The notes: a model not told the origin generated them from the letters alone. A DNA stretch of 64,000 nucleotides from JBBQYD01 sp942493075 (GCA_942493075.1 OW818681.1:3162001-3226000); one strand, 5' to 3'. Numbered from the stretch's first letter, positions 17,846 through 27,119 are shown. Made by a program: numbers and translations.

Positions 17846-17889
17846 GGCTTAACGGTGATATCCCCAGCCGAAGCGCTCGCCAAGCGGCC
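17846..17889 (-). pseudogene. Remnant of a lepB 3' end (44-bp partial duplicate)
   Basis: Positions 17846-17889 match 19539-19582 at 39 of 44 bases, including 25 identical bases in a row (17856-17880 and 19549-19573). The right copy is the end of lepB. Read on the minus strand, this copy gives RPLGERFGWGYHR and a stop (TAA at 17849-17851), against WPLSERFGWGYHR and TGA in lepB. The His, Arg and stop codons differ only by synonymous bases. Upstream of the match the frame is stopped within about 20 codons, so this is a fragment. The GH5 gene lies between the two copies. Confidence 0.75.
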
Positions 17890-18003
17890 GCGATCGAATT
17901 GCGCCACCACTCGGTCATTGCCGAACAGTCTGAGATGCGCACCCGGCGAAGGCACCAGTACGTCAGGCTTGCATTTGCCCCGCGCCTCGGATGTAAATGC
18001 GGC

Positions 18004-19551
18004 ATGGTTCGATTCCTTTTGCCCCTATTGCTTGCAGCCCTTGCCTTGCCAGCCGCTGAGCCGGTGTTCACTGAATCATTCGACGGTCCAGGCGTAAACG
18101 TCACAGCCGGCTCACTGAACGAGGCGGACGGACGCGGCAAGGTTCTTCATATCCAGGTGCCGGAAGGGAGTGCGAACCCGGGACGCATTGCCGGTTTTCC
18201 GCTGCCGATTGATAAACTTCGGGGCAAACGAGTGTATTTTGGAGCGGAGGTTAAAACTGCAGGCATCTCGGAACGGCCGAACCCGTGGAACGGCGTGAAA
18301 GTAATGCTGGTCATCGACACGCCTGCCGGGAAGGAATACCCCCAACCGGAAATCCCCGTTGGTAGCACCGAGTGGCAGCGCTATTCCACGGCAGTATTCA
18401 TCCCGCAAAAAGCAACCGAAGCCACACTCGTGCTCGGCCTGGAACAGGTAACCGGAGAAGCCTGGTTCGATAACGTGCGGGTGACCGCTGTTGAAACCAA
18501 GCCGTTCCCTCCGCCAGCAGATCCAGCAGAACCGATTTTCCGCGGCCACAACCTGCCCCGGCTTCGCGGCGCTATGGCCGGACTCGCGCTCACCGAAGAC
18601 GATGTAGAATATTTTTCCACTGTCTGGAATGGAAACCTGTTGCGCCTGCAACTCTTTGAATCCGCCCGCAAAGACCGCCACCTGGCTGACTACGACACCT
18701 GGTTGGAGCGCCAGTTGCAGCAGATCGACCAAGTCCTCTCATGGTGCGAGAAATACAGCGTCATGGCCGTCGTCGATCTTCATTCTCCCCCCGGTGGCCA
18801 GGCTTTCAGCGCCGGTTACATCACCGCACGCGGCCGCATTTTCACTGACCCGGCGGCGCAAACCAAGTTCGTTGGAGTATGGGAACGAATCGCAAAACGG
18901 TACAAGGGACGTCAGATCATCTGGGGCTTCGACCTGGTGAATGAGCCTGACGATACCATGGTTTCCGAAGATTGCCTGGAGTGGAATGATCTGGCTGAGA
19001 AAGCCGCGAGAGCGGTGCGAAAGATTGATCCAGATCGAACCCTGATCATCGAGCCCAACCAATGGGGCGGTCCAAAGGCTTTTGAGAATTTTCGTCCTCT
19101 TGATCTTCCGGGTGTGGTCTATAGTTTCCACTTCTACATGCCCCACGCGTTCACTCACCAGGGCATTCAGAACAACCCGGCAGGTCTATCATACCCGGGC
19201 ACGATCAAAGGCCAGCTTTGGGATCGCGCTGCGCTGGAGGAAGCCATGCGTCCGGCTTTCGAGTTCGCCCGGAAATACCGCGTTCATCTTTACACGGGTG
19301 AGTTTTCCGCCATTCGGAACGCCCCGGGTGATTCTGCGGCGAAATACCTGGCGGATGTGATTGATTTACTCGAGAAGCACGGCTGTGATTGGTCCTACCA
19401 CGCATATCGTGAATGGCAGGGATGGAGTCTGGAACACAGCGGCCCGCTCGATAAAGCCGTCCGATCAGAGACACCCACCGACCGCCAGGAAGTGGTAGTC
19501 GGGTGGATGTCGAAGAATCAAAAGCCCGTTGTGAGCAAGGCTCAGCGATGA
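18004..19551 (+). CDS. Glycoside hydrolase family 5 (cellulase-like), secreted
   Basis: A secreted (beta/alpha)8 glycosidase of about 515 residues. Starting at the ATG at 18004 gives a clean signal peptide (MVRFLLPLLLAALALPAAEP); the frame is open from 17839 but the earlier residues are not signal-like and overlap the lepB remnant. Residues about 20-170 look like a beta-sandwich carbohydrate-binding module (VFTESFDGPG, EAWFDNVRV). The catalytic barrel has LVNEPDD with the acid/base Glu and LYTGEFSA with the nucleophile Glu. Members cleave beta-glucans, mannans or related chains. The 3' end overlaps the convergent lepB 3' end by 10 bp, and the gene is flanked by the 44-bp lepB-derived repeats. 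Confidence 0.9.
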   Translation: MVRFLLPLLLAALALPAAEPVFTESFDGPGVNVTAGSLNEADGRGKVLHIQVPEGSANPGRIAGFPLPIDKLRGKRVYFGAEVKTAGISERPNPWNGVKVMLVIDTPAGKEYPQPEIPVGSTEWQRYSTAVFIPQKATEATLVLGLEQVTGEAWFDNVRVTAVETKPFPPPADPAEPIFRGHNLPRLRGAMAGLALTEDDVEYFSTVWNGNLLRLQLFESARKDRHLADYDTWLERQLQQIDQVLSWCEKYSVMAVVDLHSPPGGQAFSAGYITARGRIFTDPAAQTKFVGVWERIAKRYKGRQIIWGFDLVNEPDDTMVSEDCLEWNDLAEKAARAVRKIDPDRTLIIEPNQWGGPKAFENFRPLDLPGVVYSFHFYMPHAFTHQGIQNNPAGLSYPGTIKGQLWDRAALEEAMRPAFEFARKYRVHLYTGEFSAIRNAPGDSAAKYLADVIDLLEKHGCDWSYHAYREWQGWSLEHSGPLDKAVRSETPTDRQEVVVGWMSKNQKPVVSKAQR

Positions 19552-19582
19552 TATCCCCAGCCGAAGCGCTCGCTGAGCGGCC
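19539..19582. repeat. Right copy of the 44-bp direct repeat flanking the GH5 gene
   Basis: This is the functional 3' end of lepB, overlapping the last codons of the GH5 gene. Its partner is 17846-17889, with 5 mismatches. The repeat unit spacing is 1693 bp. Confidence 0.8.
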
Positions 19583-20738
19583 AATAGACAAACCAGGATT
19601 TGCCAATCACATTCGTGGAAGGAAACGGCCCCCAGCCGCGGGAATCAAAACTGTTCATGGTATTATCCCCCATGACGAGGTAATTGCCCGGGTCAACATT
19701 GAAGACAGTATCCTCATCCGGGAAATAGGGTGCAAGTGAACCGCTCCATCCAGGATAGAATTGCGTCACGACCCGGTCATTGACGTGACCAGAGTATTGG
19801 CTGTCAGCCGGAACCTGAGTCGGTTTAAAGGAATACACTTTTTCGAAGTGCGGGTCGTTCGCTGCCAACCGCTGCCCGTTGATGATGAGGTGCCGATCAT
19901 TGCCGATTTGGACTTTCTCACCTCCCAATGCCACAAGACGCTTGATGTAGAACTGGTCCTGAGCCAGACGTTCGATGCCTTTGGTTTCGAACACGATGAT
20001 CTCGCCCCGTTTGGGAGCGCGGAAGTTATAGGTCAAGCGATCAACAAACAGATGATCACCCGCGATGACGCGAACCTTGATAATGTCCTCACCCTTCTTA
20101 TACGTCTTATCCGGCTCAAGTGCCGCACGGGATTCCAAAGACTGGGCGCCAAGATCTGGCGGAAACCAAAGCGTATGAGGCCGTTGATTGAGCCAAATGG
20201 TCTGCTTGATGTTGAAAATCAGAATACGGAAAGGGCTGTCCACCCGACTCACACGGCAGTCTTCCTTGGCTACGACATGCACGTATGAAACGCCTTTAAA
20301 CCATTCTTTCACCCGTTCCATTCCTGTCGGAATGAGGTACTTCTGGTCACCCGCGAGCAGATTTTCCGAAGTCACGCCGTAAAGCGTGGGCTGCATGGAT
20401 CCGGTGGGAATTTTAAACGGTTGCAGAAAGAAGGTGCGAATTCCCATCGCAACGGCTAATGCAACCAGGAGCACTTCGAAGTTCTCCCGCCAGGAGGCAA
20501 AGGGATAAGGCTTGAGCCATTTATTGGCGGCCTTCTCCAACTCCTGCATCTTCTGTTTCAACTCCTCGGTCGGCACCCGGCTCCGAACGGCGCCATCCAC
20601 GGTGGCCATCGCGGCTTGTAAAGCCTCAATGGCAGGCGGGGTGAGAATGTCCCGCTGATGGCACAGCAGCTTGTGAACATGCCGACGCATGGACGTAGCA
20701 TCACGCACGGTGCGCGAAAGGAACCAATTCAGAGTCAT
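19542..20738 (-). CDS. lepB: Signal peptidase I
   Basis: A type I leader peptidase (S26) that removes Sec and Tat signal peptides on the outer face of the cytoplasmic membrane. The catalytic Ser is S114 in PFKIPTGSMQPTLYG and the general-base Lys is in IKRLVALGGEKVQIG. Further boxes are GDHLFVDRLTYNF and the C-terminal MGDNTMNSFDSRGWG. A transmembrane helix precedes the Ser (about residues 88-104). At 398 residues it is longer than E. coli LepB (324), with an N-terminal extension of about 75 residues that includes a charged helix and an extra loop between the Ser and Lys boxes. It follows lepA by 37 bp in the same direction, the classical lepA-lepB arrangement. Confidence 0.97.
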   Translation of the reverse strand: MTLNWFLSRTVRDATSMRRHVHKLLCHQRDILTPPAIEALQAAMATVDGAVRSRVPTEELKQKMQELEKAANKWLKPYPFASWRENFEVLLVALAVAMGIRTFFLQPFKIPTGSMQPTLYGVTSENLLAGDQKYLIPTGMERVKEWFKGVSYVHVVAKEDCRVSRVDSPFRILIFNIKQTIWLNQRPHTLWFPPDLGAQSLESRAALEPDKTYKKGEDIIKVRVIAGDHLFVDRLTYNFRAPKRGEIIVFETKGIERLAQDQFYIKRLVALGGEKVQIGNDRHLIINGQRLAANDPHFEKVYSFKPTQVPADSQYSGHVNDRVVTQFYPGWSGSLAPYFPDEDTVFNVDPGNYLVMGDNTMNSFDSRGWGPFPSTNVIGKSWFVYWPLSERFGWGYHR

Positions 20739-20775
20739 AGTTGTTTATTGGAACCGGCCATCTGAGGGCCGGTTC

Positions 20776-22566
20776 TCAGGCCTTGAGCACTTCAATGAAT
20801 GCTTCCTGAGGGATGTTGACACTGCCAAATGACTTCATCCGCTTTTTACCTTCCTTCTGCTTTTCAAGGAGCTTGCGCTTACGGCTGATATCACCGCCAT
20901 AACATTTCGCAGTCACATCCTTGCGGAGAGCGCCCACCGTTTCGCGGGCAACTACCTTGCCGCCGATTGCGGCCTGAATCGCCACGGTGTACTGCTGACG
21001 TGGAATCACTTCCTTCAGCTTGGCAGCCAGAGCGCGTCCGCGGCCTTCGGCCTTATCACGATGGACAATGCACGAGAAAGCATCCACGGGCTCCGTGTTG
21101 ACCAGCATGTCGAGCTTCACCATGTCCGACTCGCGGTAGCCGGAATGCTCATAATCCATCGAGCCATACCCTCGGGTGATGCTCTTGATGCGATCATGGA
21201 AATCGATCAGGATCTCGTTGAGCGGGATCAGACTGGTGAGCATGACCCGGCGCGCATCGAGCGTTTCGGTGTGATCGACCACGCCCCGTTTTTCTGAGAT
21301 CAGTGCCATCATATCCCCGATGTACTCGTTTGGACAGATGACGAACGCCTTCACCATCGGCTCTTCGATTTTGTCTATGTAAGTCACCTCGGGCAGGAAA
21401 GCCGGATTATCCACTTCCTTCAGGGTGCCATCGGTCAACTGGACCTTGTAAATAACGCTCGGATACGTCGCGATGATGTCCATGTTGTATTCGCGACGCA
21501 GACGTTCCTGAACAATCTCCAGGTGCAGCAAACCAAGGAAACCACAACGGAACCCGAAGCCGAGGGCGATGGAAGTCTCAGCCTGGAAAACGAAAGCGGA
21601 ATCGTTGAGCTGAAGTTTGGCCAGATTCGCCTTCAGATGCTCATAATCACTCGTATTGATCGGATAAATACCGCTGAACACCATTGGGTGAATCTCTTTA
21701 AAGCCGGGCAGCGGCGGGCTGGGATTCCGAGGGTCCGTGATGGTATCCCCCATCTTCACCTCCTGCGGAGTCTTGATGTTGGCCGTCATGTAGCCAGTCT
21801 CGCCCATTTCCAGCCTGTCCCGGGTATAAGGCTTCGGATTGAAGCTCCCAACCTCTTTGACTTCCACCGTCTTGCCCGAGTGCAGGAGCTTAACGTGCAT
21901 GCCGGGTTTGAGCTCTCCGGTGACAACGCGCACATGGGAAACCACGCCTTTGTAGGTATCAAAGTAGCAGTCAAAAACCAGGGCTTGAAGGGAGGCAGCA
22001 CCGGTGGGCTTCGGGGCTGGAATCCGTTCTACGATTGCCTCCAGAATCTCCTCGATGCCGATGCCTTCCTTGGCGCTTGCCTGGATCGCGGATTCAGCAG
22101 GTATAGCCAGGATGTCTTCCAGTTGGCGCTTGGCCTGGGGGATGTCCGCATGAGGCAGATCGATTTTGTTGATGACCGGGATGATCGTGAGATTCTGCTT
22201 CATGGCCAGGTGAACATTGGCCACAGTCTGAGCTTCCACGCCTTGCGCGGCGTCGACAATCAGCAACGCCCCTTCGCATGCACTCAGACTTCGAGAGACT
22301 TCGTAGGCAAAGTCCACGTGTCCTGGAGTATCGATCAGGTTCAGTTCGTAGGTTTCCCCGTTCTTTGCTTTGTAAAGCATGGTCACCGGGTGAGCCTTGA
22401 TGGTGATCCCCCGCTCGCGCTCCAAGTCCATGGAGTCAAGGAGTTGATCCTCCATCTCTCGAGTGGCAATTGTGCCCGTGCGATGGAGCAAACGATCGGA
22501 AAGCGTCGTTTTCCCATGGTCAATGTGGGCAATAATGCTGAAATTTCTGATATGTGCTGCGTCCAT
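20776..22566 (-). CDS. lepA: Elongation factor 4 (LepA)
   Basis: A 596-residue translational GTPase that acts on stalled or initiating ribosomes. G motifs are AHIDHGKTTLSDRLL (G1), RERGITI (G2), DTPGHVDF (G3), NKIDLPHAD (G4) and SAKEGIG (G5). The LepA-specific C-terminal domain is complete (VGALRKDVTAKCYGGDISRKRKLLEKQKEGKKRMK). Length equals the family norm. It is the first gene of the lepA-lepB pair and is divergent from the URO-D gene across a 193-bp gap that holds no other gene I can support. Confidence 0.98.
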   Translation of the reverse strand: MDAAHIRNFSIIAHIDHGKTTLSDRLLHRTGTIATREMEDQLLDSMDLERERGITIKAHPVTMLYKAKNGETYELNLIDTPGHVDFAYEVSRSLSACEGALLIVDAAQGVEAQTVANVHLAMKQNLTIIPVINKIDLPHADIPQAKRQLEDILAIPAESAIQASAKEGIGIEEILEAIVERIPAPKPTGAASLQALVFDCYFDTYKGVVSHVRVVTGELKPGMHVKLLHSGKTVEVKEVGSFNPKPYTRDRLEMGETGYMTANIKTPQEVKMGDTITDPRNPSPPLPGFKEIHPMVFSGIYPINTSDYEHLKANLAKLQLNDSAFVFQAETSIALGFGFRCGFLGLLHLEIVQERLRREYNMDIIATYPSVIYKVQLTDGTLKEVDNPAFLPEVTYIDKIEEPMVKAFVICPNEYIGDMMALISEKRGVVDHTETLDARRVMLTSLIPLNEILIDFHDRIKSITRGYGSMDYEHSGYRESDMVKLDMLVNTEPVDAFSCIVHRDKAEGRGRALAAKLKEVIPRQQYTVAIQAAIGGKVVARETVGALRKDVTAKCYGGDISRKRKLLEKQKEGKKRMKSFGSVNIPQEAFIEVLKA

Positions 22567-22759
22567 TCTGCAAAGCTGGGGCGCCGGCGCCCGGCATCCG
22601 TGCGAGAAAATACACCCTCAAGCCCGGATTGGCCATTCTTGCGCTAGCTGCCGCCAATATGAGTCGCAAAGGATACTGCTATTTGGGTCGATGAAAAGGA
22701 ATTTTATGGCCAGACACACCAGGCTTTCTTAAACTCTACCATCAGCTCTACGCACGCCT

Positions 22760-24196
22760 ATGAACATGGAAGAACTCTACCAGCAACGGCTTAAGCGCTA
22801 TGTGACCGCTCTGCGCAACGAAAGGCCTGACCGGGTCCCTATTCGTCCCTTTGTAGCCGAGTTCACTGCGAAGTATGCAGGCATGACCTGCCAGGACGTG
22901 TCCCACGATTACGAACGCGCGTTTCAGGCGGTCCTCAAATGCGGGCACGATTTTGATTGGGATGCGCTGGTACCGAACATGGTTTATGTGTGGACCGGCC
23001 TGGCCCAGGCGATTGGCCTGCGTTATTACGGAGTGCCAGGAGTCGGCATTCCCCACACTTCCGGGTTCAACTACATCGAGCCTTCCGAAGGTGAGGCCTT
23101 CATGCAACCCGACGAGTATGACGAGTTGATCGCCGATCCTACCGGCTTTCTTTACCGCAAGTGGCTGCCCCGTGTCTCGACCGAGGTCGCTGCCATGGGC
23201 GCCCCTGCCACATACCGCAACAACATCGCCCTGGTCAAAGGCGGGATGGCGATGCTCCAGTATTTCTATGCCTTCGGACCGCAAGTCCAGCGTATGCGCG
23301 CCGAGTGCGGCACCGTTTCCAGCATCGCCGGCATTTTCAAAGCCCCGTTCGACATTCTGGCCGATAAATTGCGCGGCTATGTGGGACTGGTCACTGACAT
23401 GCATGAACAGCCAGAGAAAGTGCTGGCAGCTTGCAAAGCTCTGATGCCTCATCTGTGTCAGGTTGGATTAAACACCGCGGACCCTAATCGGCAGGTGCCG
23501 ATCGGTTTCTGGATGCACCGCGGTTGTGTCCCGTTCATCAACCCCAGGCAATTCGAGAGTCATTACTGGCCAACGTTGCGCCCGATCATTGAGGAATTCT
23601 GGAAGCATGGGCACCAAACCATGTTCTACGCCGAGGGCAAATGGGGCGCCCACCTCGATGCTTTCACCGAACTCCCTGCGCGAAGTATTCTGTTCCATTC
23701 GGATCGGGACGACATTTTCCAGGTTAAACGAAAACTTGGACACAAGTTCGCCATCAGCGGGGGCATACCCAATGCATTGCTGAGTTACGGGAAACCGGAC
23801 GAGGTCCGGGACTTCTGCAAGCGGGTCATCGATGAAGTCGCCGTCGGTGGTGGCTACATCATGGATGCCGGAGCCATCATGCAGGATGACACCAGCATCG
23901 ATAACTTGCGGGTCTTGACCGAGACAACTCGTGAATACGGGATCTACGGGTCATCGGGATCGCCAATGACAGCGACCCCGCCCTCCGAGGTTCCCGAATC
24001 GGTTCAGGATCGGGCATCTTTAAAGGGACTTGTTACCAAGCCGAGCGCTGTCCCGCCGGGCACATGCCTCCCTTGGGATCGCAAGTTAGAGGAACTGCCA
24101 CCGGTGACCGGTGACACCGCGATGATGCGCCGGGTCTGGGAGCAGACCGATGGGTTGTCGAACATGTTCATCTGGCAGTTGCTCCTAAGCTTCTGA
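22760..24196 (+). CDS. Uroporphyrinogen decarboxylase (URO-D) superfamily protein
   Basis: A 478-residue protein with a URO-D TIM barrel: RYVTALRNERPDRVPIRPF at the start, WDALVPNMVY, LHRGCV-like (WMHRGCVPFINP), FYAEGKWGAHLDAF, GHKFAISGGIPNALL, and a late GGYIMDAGAIMQDDTS. It is longer than HemE (about 350) and lacks its usual N-terminal arginines in FPVWLMRQAGR, so it is not a heme enzyme; superfamily members include cobalamin-dependent methyltransferases and other uncharacterised proteins. The start may be the second ATG at 22766. The stop directly abuts the stop of the opposite-strand bactofilin-RDD gene. Substrate unknown. Confidence 0.82.
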   Translation: MNMEELYQQRLKRYVTALRNERPDRVPIRPFVAEFTAKYAGMTCQDVSHDYERAFQAVLKCGHDFDWDALVPNMVYVWTGLAQAIGLRYYGVPGVGIPHTSGFNYIEPSEGEAFMQPDEYDELIADPTGFLYRKWLPRVSTEVAAMGAPATYRNNIALVKGGMAMLQYFYAFGPQVQRMRAECGTVSSIAGIFKAPFDILADKLRGYVGLVTDMHEQPEKVLAACKALMPHLCQVGLNTADPNRQVPIGFWMHRGCVPFINPRQFESHYWPTLRPIIEEFWKHGHQTMFYAEGKWGAHLDAFTELPARSILFHSDRDDIFQVKRKLGHKFAISGGIPNALLSYGKPDEVRDFCKRVIDEVAVGGGYIMDAGAIMQDDTSIDNLRVLTETTREYGIYGSSGSPMTATPPSEVPESVQDRASLKGLVTKPSAVPPGTCLPWDRKLEELPPVTGDTAMMRRVWEQTDGLSNMFIWQLLLSF

Positions 24197-25771
24197 TTAG
24201 AAGCAAACCAGCGAGGTTCCCCGGGGCGTGCGTACGACAACGGTGCCCGCGATCTTGTCGTGCCACGCTTGCTTGTCGGCATCCCAGATAATCCACAAAA
24301 ACCCCAGAAACAGGACGATTGCGGAAAAAGCTGCGGCTAATCCACGAACCAAAGCCACCAGCAAGTTCACTGGACGTCCATCGAGACGAACGACTTTAGT
24401 CCCCAACACAATTCCGCCTATCGTGGTGCCTTTCCAGGCCCACATGCCGGCGAAATAAGCTAAAGCGACCAGCAATGCGAACGTCCCTCCGTGAACCAGA
24501 TGAGCGACGATTCCAATAAGAATAATATCCAGGAATGCCGCGCCGATGCGCTCCCAAAAGCTTGCGCGACCCAGGTGAGACGCCGGCGCTAATGGAATCG
24601 CGGGAGGCACCGCTGTGCCGGGTGGATTGCCGGGAAAAGGCGGCGGACCTGAAAAGGCATCCGAAGAGTGCCCAAAGGCTGCGCCAGCCATCATTGGAAC
24701 AGGCACGGCTTGATAGGCGGGCACTGGGATAGGCGGAGCTTTCTCCGGCAGCTCGCGACGAAAACCGGAGAACAATGCGATAGTAGCCACCCCAAGGGCC
24801 CAAACTGCTAAGACCGTGTAAACAACCATGCCAAGAAACGGAACGCAATAAAGCGCGAGCACAATGAGGAACCCCAGCACGAAAGCGAGCAACCATGGAA
24901 TCTGGCGTCCGCCACGAACCCGGGTGCCAAGGCTTTGTCCAATCCATTCAAAGATGGCCACCTTGCCCACCAGGACAGCAATGATCATTGCGGCAAGGAG
25001 GAACGGAACCACGACCAGCCCAATCAGGGTGAATCCGAGCAAGGCCAGAATAAGTGGAAATAGGATCAGGCTGAGCATTCCGATCAGGAAACAGGTGGCG
25101 GGACGTTCCTTCACCTCGTCAAGACACACCTCCACAGGACGTCTAAAGACAGCGGAGATGAGAAGATAGACCAGGAAACACACACCGGTTACGACCCACA
25201 GCCATCCTATGCTCGGAGCCATGGGCCGCATCTTGAGCACGCACTGGACGAACCATTCGCCAAAGCTGCCGATGATGTTCGCAAAACCGCCCCCGCCGAT
25301 TTCCTGGACGGACCCATTGATCCGCGCACCTTTTTCCGCATCGATCCGTCCACCTACTGAGACTGCATCGCCATCAAGCTTTGCGTTCGGGCCCAGGTGA
25401 ATATTACCGAGCACCGCCACAGCCTCCTCTTGTACTGAACCGTCAATATCAAGATTGCCGAAGATGGTTACTGCAGGACCCCTTACCTGTCCGTGGACCT
25501 TTGCGTTGCCACCTATGACCACGAGAACCTCGGTAGTCTCGTTCGTTTTCAGTTCCGCCGATTGGCCGAACAGCACCATGGTCTCTCGATGCAGCACAGG
25601 GCCTTCTTCAGGCGAAGGCGTGCTCGGAGCAGCCACAGGAGCAGATATTTCATTGGTTGGGGAGGCTTCGCTCTCCGAAGGAGTTTCTTGGGCGGTCGCA
25701 GACAGCCATATTCCGGCTAGGAGCAAGGCGGTAAGGAGCCCGATACGGCTTCGAATTTTGTTGTCTTTCAT
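24197..25771 (-). CDS. Polymer-forming (bactofilin-like) and RDD-family membrane protein
   Basis: A 524-residue multidomain membrane protein. A signal peptide (LLTALLLAGIWLSATAQ) is followed by a short Pro/Ser linker and a beta-helix-like region (about residues 75-155) with bactofilin-style repeats (VVIGGNAKVHGQVRGP, AVTIFGNLDIDGSV, AVAVLGNIHLGPNAKL). Then come about six hydrophobic helices and a proline-rich loop. The C-terminus is an RDD domain (FWERIGAAFLDIILIG, TIGGIVLGTKVVRLDG, WDADKQAWHDKIAGT). The gene starts inside the stop of the preceding membrane-protein gene (ATGA overlap), so it is the last gene of the ECF sigma operon. Function unknown; a cell-envelope role is inferred. Confidence 0.8.
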   Translation of the reverse strand: MKDNKIRSRIGLLTALLLAGIWLSATAQETPSESEASPTNEISAPVAAPSTPSPEEGPVLHRETMVLFGQSAELKTNETTEVLVVIGGNAKVHGQVRGPAVTIFGNLDIDGSVQEEAVAVLGNIHLGPNAKLDGDAVSVGGRIDAEKGARINGSVQEIGGGGFANIIGSFGEWFVQCVLKMRPMAPSIGWLWVVTGVCFLVYLLISAVFRRPVEVCLDEVKERPATCFLIGMLSLILFPLILALLGFTLIGLVVVPFLLAAMIIAVLVGKVAIFEWIGQSLGTRVRGGRQIPWLLAFVLGFLIVLALYCVPFLGMVVYTVLAVWALGVATIALFSGFRRELPEKAPPIPVPAYQAVPVPMMAGAAFGHSSDAFSGPPPFPGNPPGTAVPPAIPLAPASHLGRASFWERIGAAFLDIILIGIVAHLVHGGTFALLVALAYFAGMWAWKGTTIGGIVLGTKVVRLDGRPVNLLVALVRGLAAAFSAIVLFLGFLWIIWDADKQAWHDKIAGTVVVRTPRGTSLVCF

Positions 25772-26259
25772 AGGTTGTCTTCTTTCTTACGGGTCAAAGC
25801 GAGTTTTAAATAGACGGCTCCAAGGCTGAGGCAGGCTGCATAGGCCAGGATCAGCGCGCCGCAGCAGCCAGCAATGATGGCGGGGCTAATGTTCATGCCC
25901 TTGAAGAGCCTTTCAGCAACTCCAGCCAGAGCCACCAAGGCATTCCAAATGATGGAGGCGAGCGCCAAGCCAGCCTGGATCTCGTTTGTCAATCGCATCA
26001 CCAAGTCCGATTGAGGGATCCGGGCCGCCACCACGTACAAACCTCCGAAACTGAGGGTCAACCCGAGCAGAAGGATGATCTGCAGAGGCACCGGCCAGGC
26101 TTGCCATGATTTGCGGTACCATGGCGATGGCGTCTGGGTCGCGATCAGGGCCATTACCCTCGGTAACAAGGTGGAGGGGGCCTGCATATCGGGCAGAGCC
26201 TTTAGTTCCCTGTCCACAACCTCAGCCAGCTTGTCTGGATCTCTAGGATTTGGGTTCAT
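25768..26259 (-). CDS. Putative anti-sigma-type membrane protein
   Basis: About 163 residues from the ATG at 26259, which overlaps the 3' end of the sigma factor gene by 17 bases; the longer open frame from 26379 is only a shadow of the sigma gene. The soluble N-terminal part (about 65 residues, DPDKLAEVVDRELKALPDM) is followed by three or so hydrophobic helices, including PLQIILLLGLTLSFGGLYVV and AIIAGCCGALILAYAACLSLG. No zinc-binding HxxxCxxC motif of ZAS anti-sigma factors is visible. Position after an ECF sigma gene and topology suggest it holds the sigma factor at the membrane; this is inference. It overlaps the next gene by 4 bases. Confidence 0.72.
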   Translation of the reverse strand: MNPNPRDPDKLAEVVDRELKALPDMQAPSTLLPRVMALIATQTPSPWYRKSWQAWPVPLQIILLLGLTLSFGGLYVVAARIPQSDLVMRLTNEIQAGLALASIIWNALVALAGVAERLFKGMNISPAIIAGCCGALILAYAACLSLGAVYLKLALTRKKEDNL

Positions 26260-26809
26260 ACATCTCGAATTCCTCAGCAAAATGGTGTCGCAGTTTCTTC
26301 CGCATGGCTTCACGCGCTCGGAAAATGTCCGTTTTGACCTTGGCCAGTGAAATCTTGAGCTGCGTCGCGATCTCCTCATAGCTCATGCCCTCCAGGTGGA
26401 ACAGGACCAAAGGCACACGCTGCGTCGTAGGCAGTGATTGAAGCGCTCGTTCTATCATCGCATGCCGATCATGCTCCTCTAATTGCTCGTGCACATCTGT
26501 CGGCGCGGCCAGGTCGCCGGTGGTTTCTTCCGCACCGCCGTCACTAGCGGGGAACAATTCCGAAAAAAAGCTCCAGCGCGAGCGATATCTGGAAAGGTGA
26601 TTCAGGCTTAAATTAGTGGCCACCTTCTTCAGCCAGCCACCGATTGTAGGACTGTCCTTCAACTCGGAGAATCTCTCGAAGGCTCTCAGAAAGACCTCCT
26701 GTGCGATGTCCTCCGCCTCCGCTTGATTGGCAACCAGACGCATAGCCGTGCTAAATACCATGTCCTGGTAGTTCCGCATGAGCTGCTCAAATTGTCGCGC
26801 CTCGGTCAT
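26243..26809 (-). CDS. ECF-subfamily RNA polymerase sigma factor
   Basis: A 188-residue sigma-70 family factor. Region 2 is at about residues 8-80 (YQDMVFSTAMRLVANQAEAEDIAQEVFLRAFE). Region 4 is at about 125-175 (QSLPTTQRVPLVLFHLEGMSYEEIATQLKISLAKVKTDIFRAREAM, quoted here only in outline), with the helix-turn-helix SYEEIATQLKISLAKVKTDI. The absence of regions 1 and 3 places it in the ECF group. It heads an operon with overlapping genes for a membrane protein and a bactofilin-RDD protein, which should be its regulator and a likely target or partner. Autoregulation is usual for the group but no promoter match was found here. Confidence 0.93.
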   Translation of the reverse strand: MTEARQFEQLMRNYQDMVFSTAMRLVANQAEAEDIAQEVFLRAFERFSELKDSPTIGGWLKKVATNLSLNHLSRYRSRWSFFSELFPASDGGAEETTGDLAAPTDVHEQLEEHDRHAMIERALQSLPTTQRVPLVLFHLEGMSYEEIATQLKISLAKVKTDIFRAREAMRKKLRHHFAEEFEMYEPKS

Positions 26810-27119
26810 TCCAAGAGGTCTTCCACCGCATTATGCGGGCGGACAAACGCAATCTGAAGCCGAAATTCCCAATTGTGAACTACCTGTTTTCATAACTCAC
26901 TCTGCCCTAAGAACCCATGGAAACGGGTTTTTGTTGCAGAAATCTCACCTGCGGGGTCAGAACCCATTATTTTTACTTTTCTGGTCGCAGTGAGCATTCC
27001 TGGCTTTCTGGCTTTCCCTGACTCGATAACTCGCTACGAAGCGGTGGACTTCCCGGGCGAAATCATTGAGTATCGGCCTTGGCGTGGGCCTCACGAGAAT
27101 GCAACCAATCCTAGGCGGT
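26810..27119. other. Divergent intergenic region, 310 bp
   Basis: Between the sigma factor gene and the YhhN-like gene. It holds a short hairpin, AACCC (26912-26916) with GGGTT (26925-26929), followed by a few T residues, which is too weak to call a terminator. It should contain promoters for both divergent genes, but I see no confident -35/-10 pair. No gene is visible. Confidence 0.4.

Noticed and set aside
17833..18003. A short minus-strand frame ending at 17833 (containing FGNDRVVAQFDRG), possible small gene
   Set aside because: It overlaps the GH5 signal region and the lepB remnant in a different frame, with no start codon or recognisable domain that I can support.
21523..22647. A 374-codon open frame on the plus strand across lepA
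   Set aside because: Antisense shadow of lepA; no recognisable domain.
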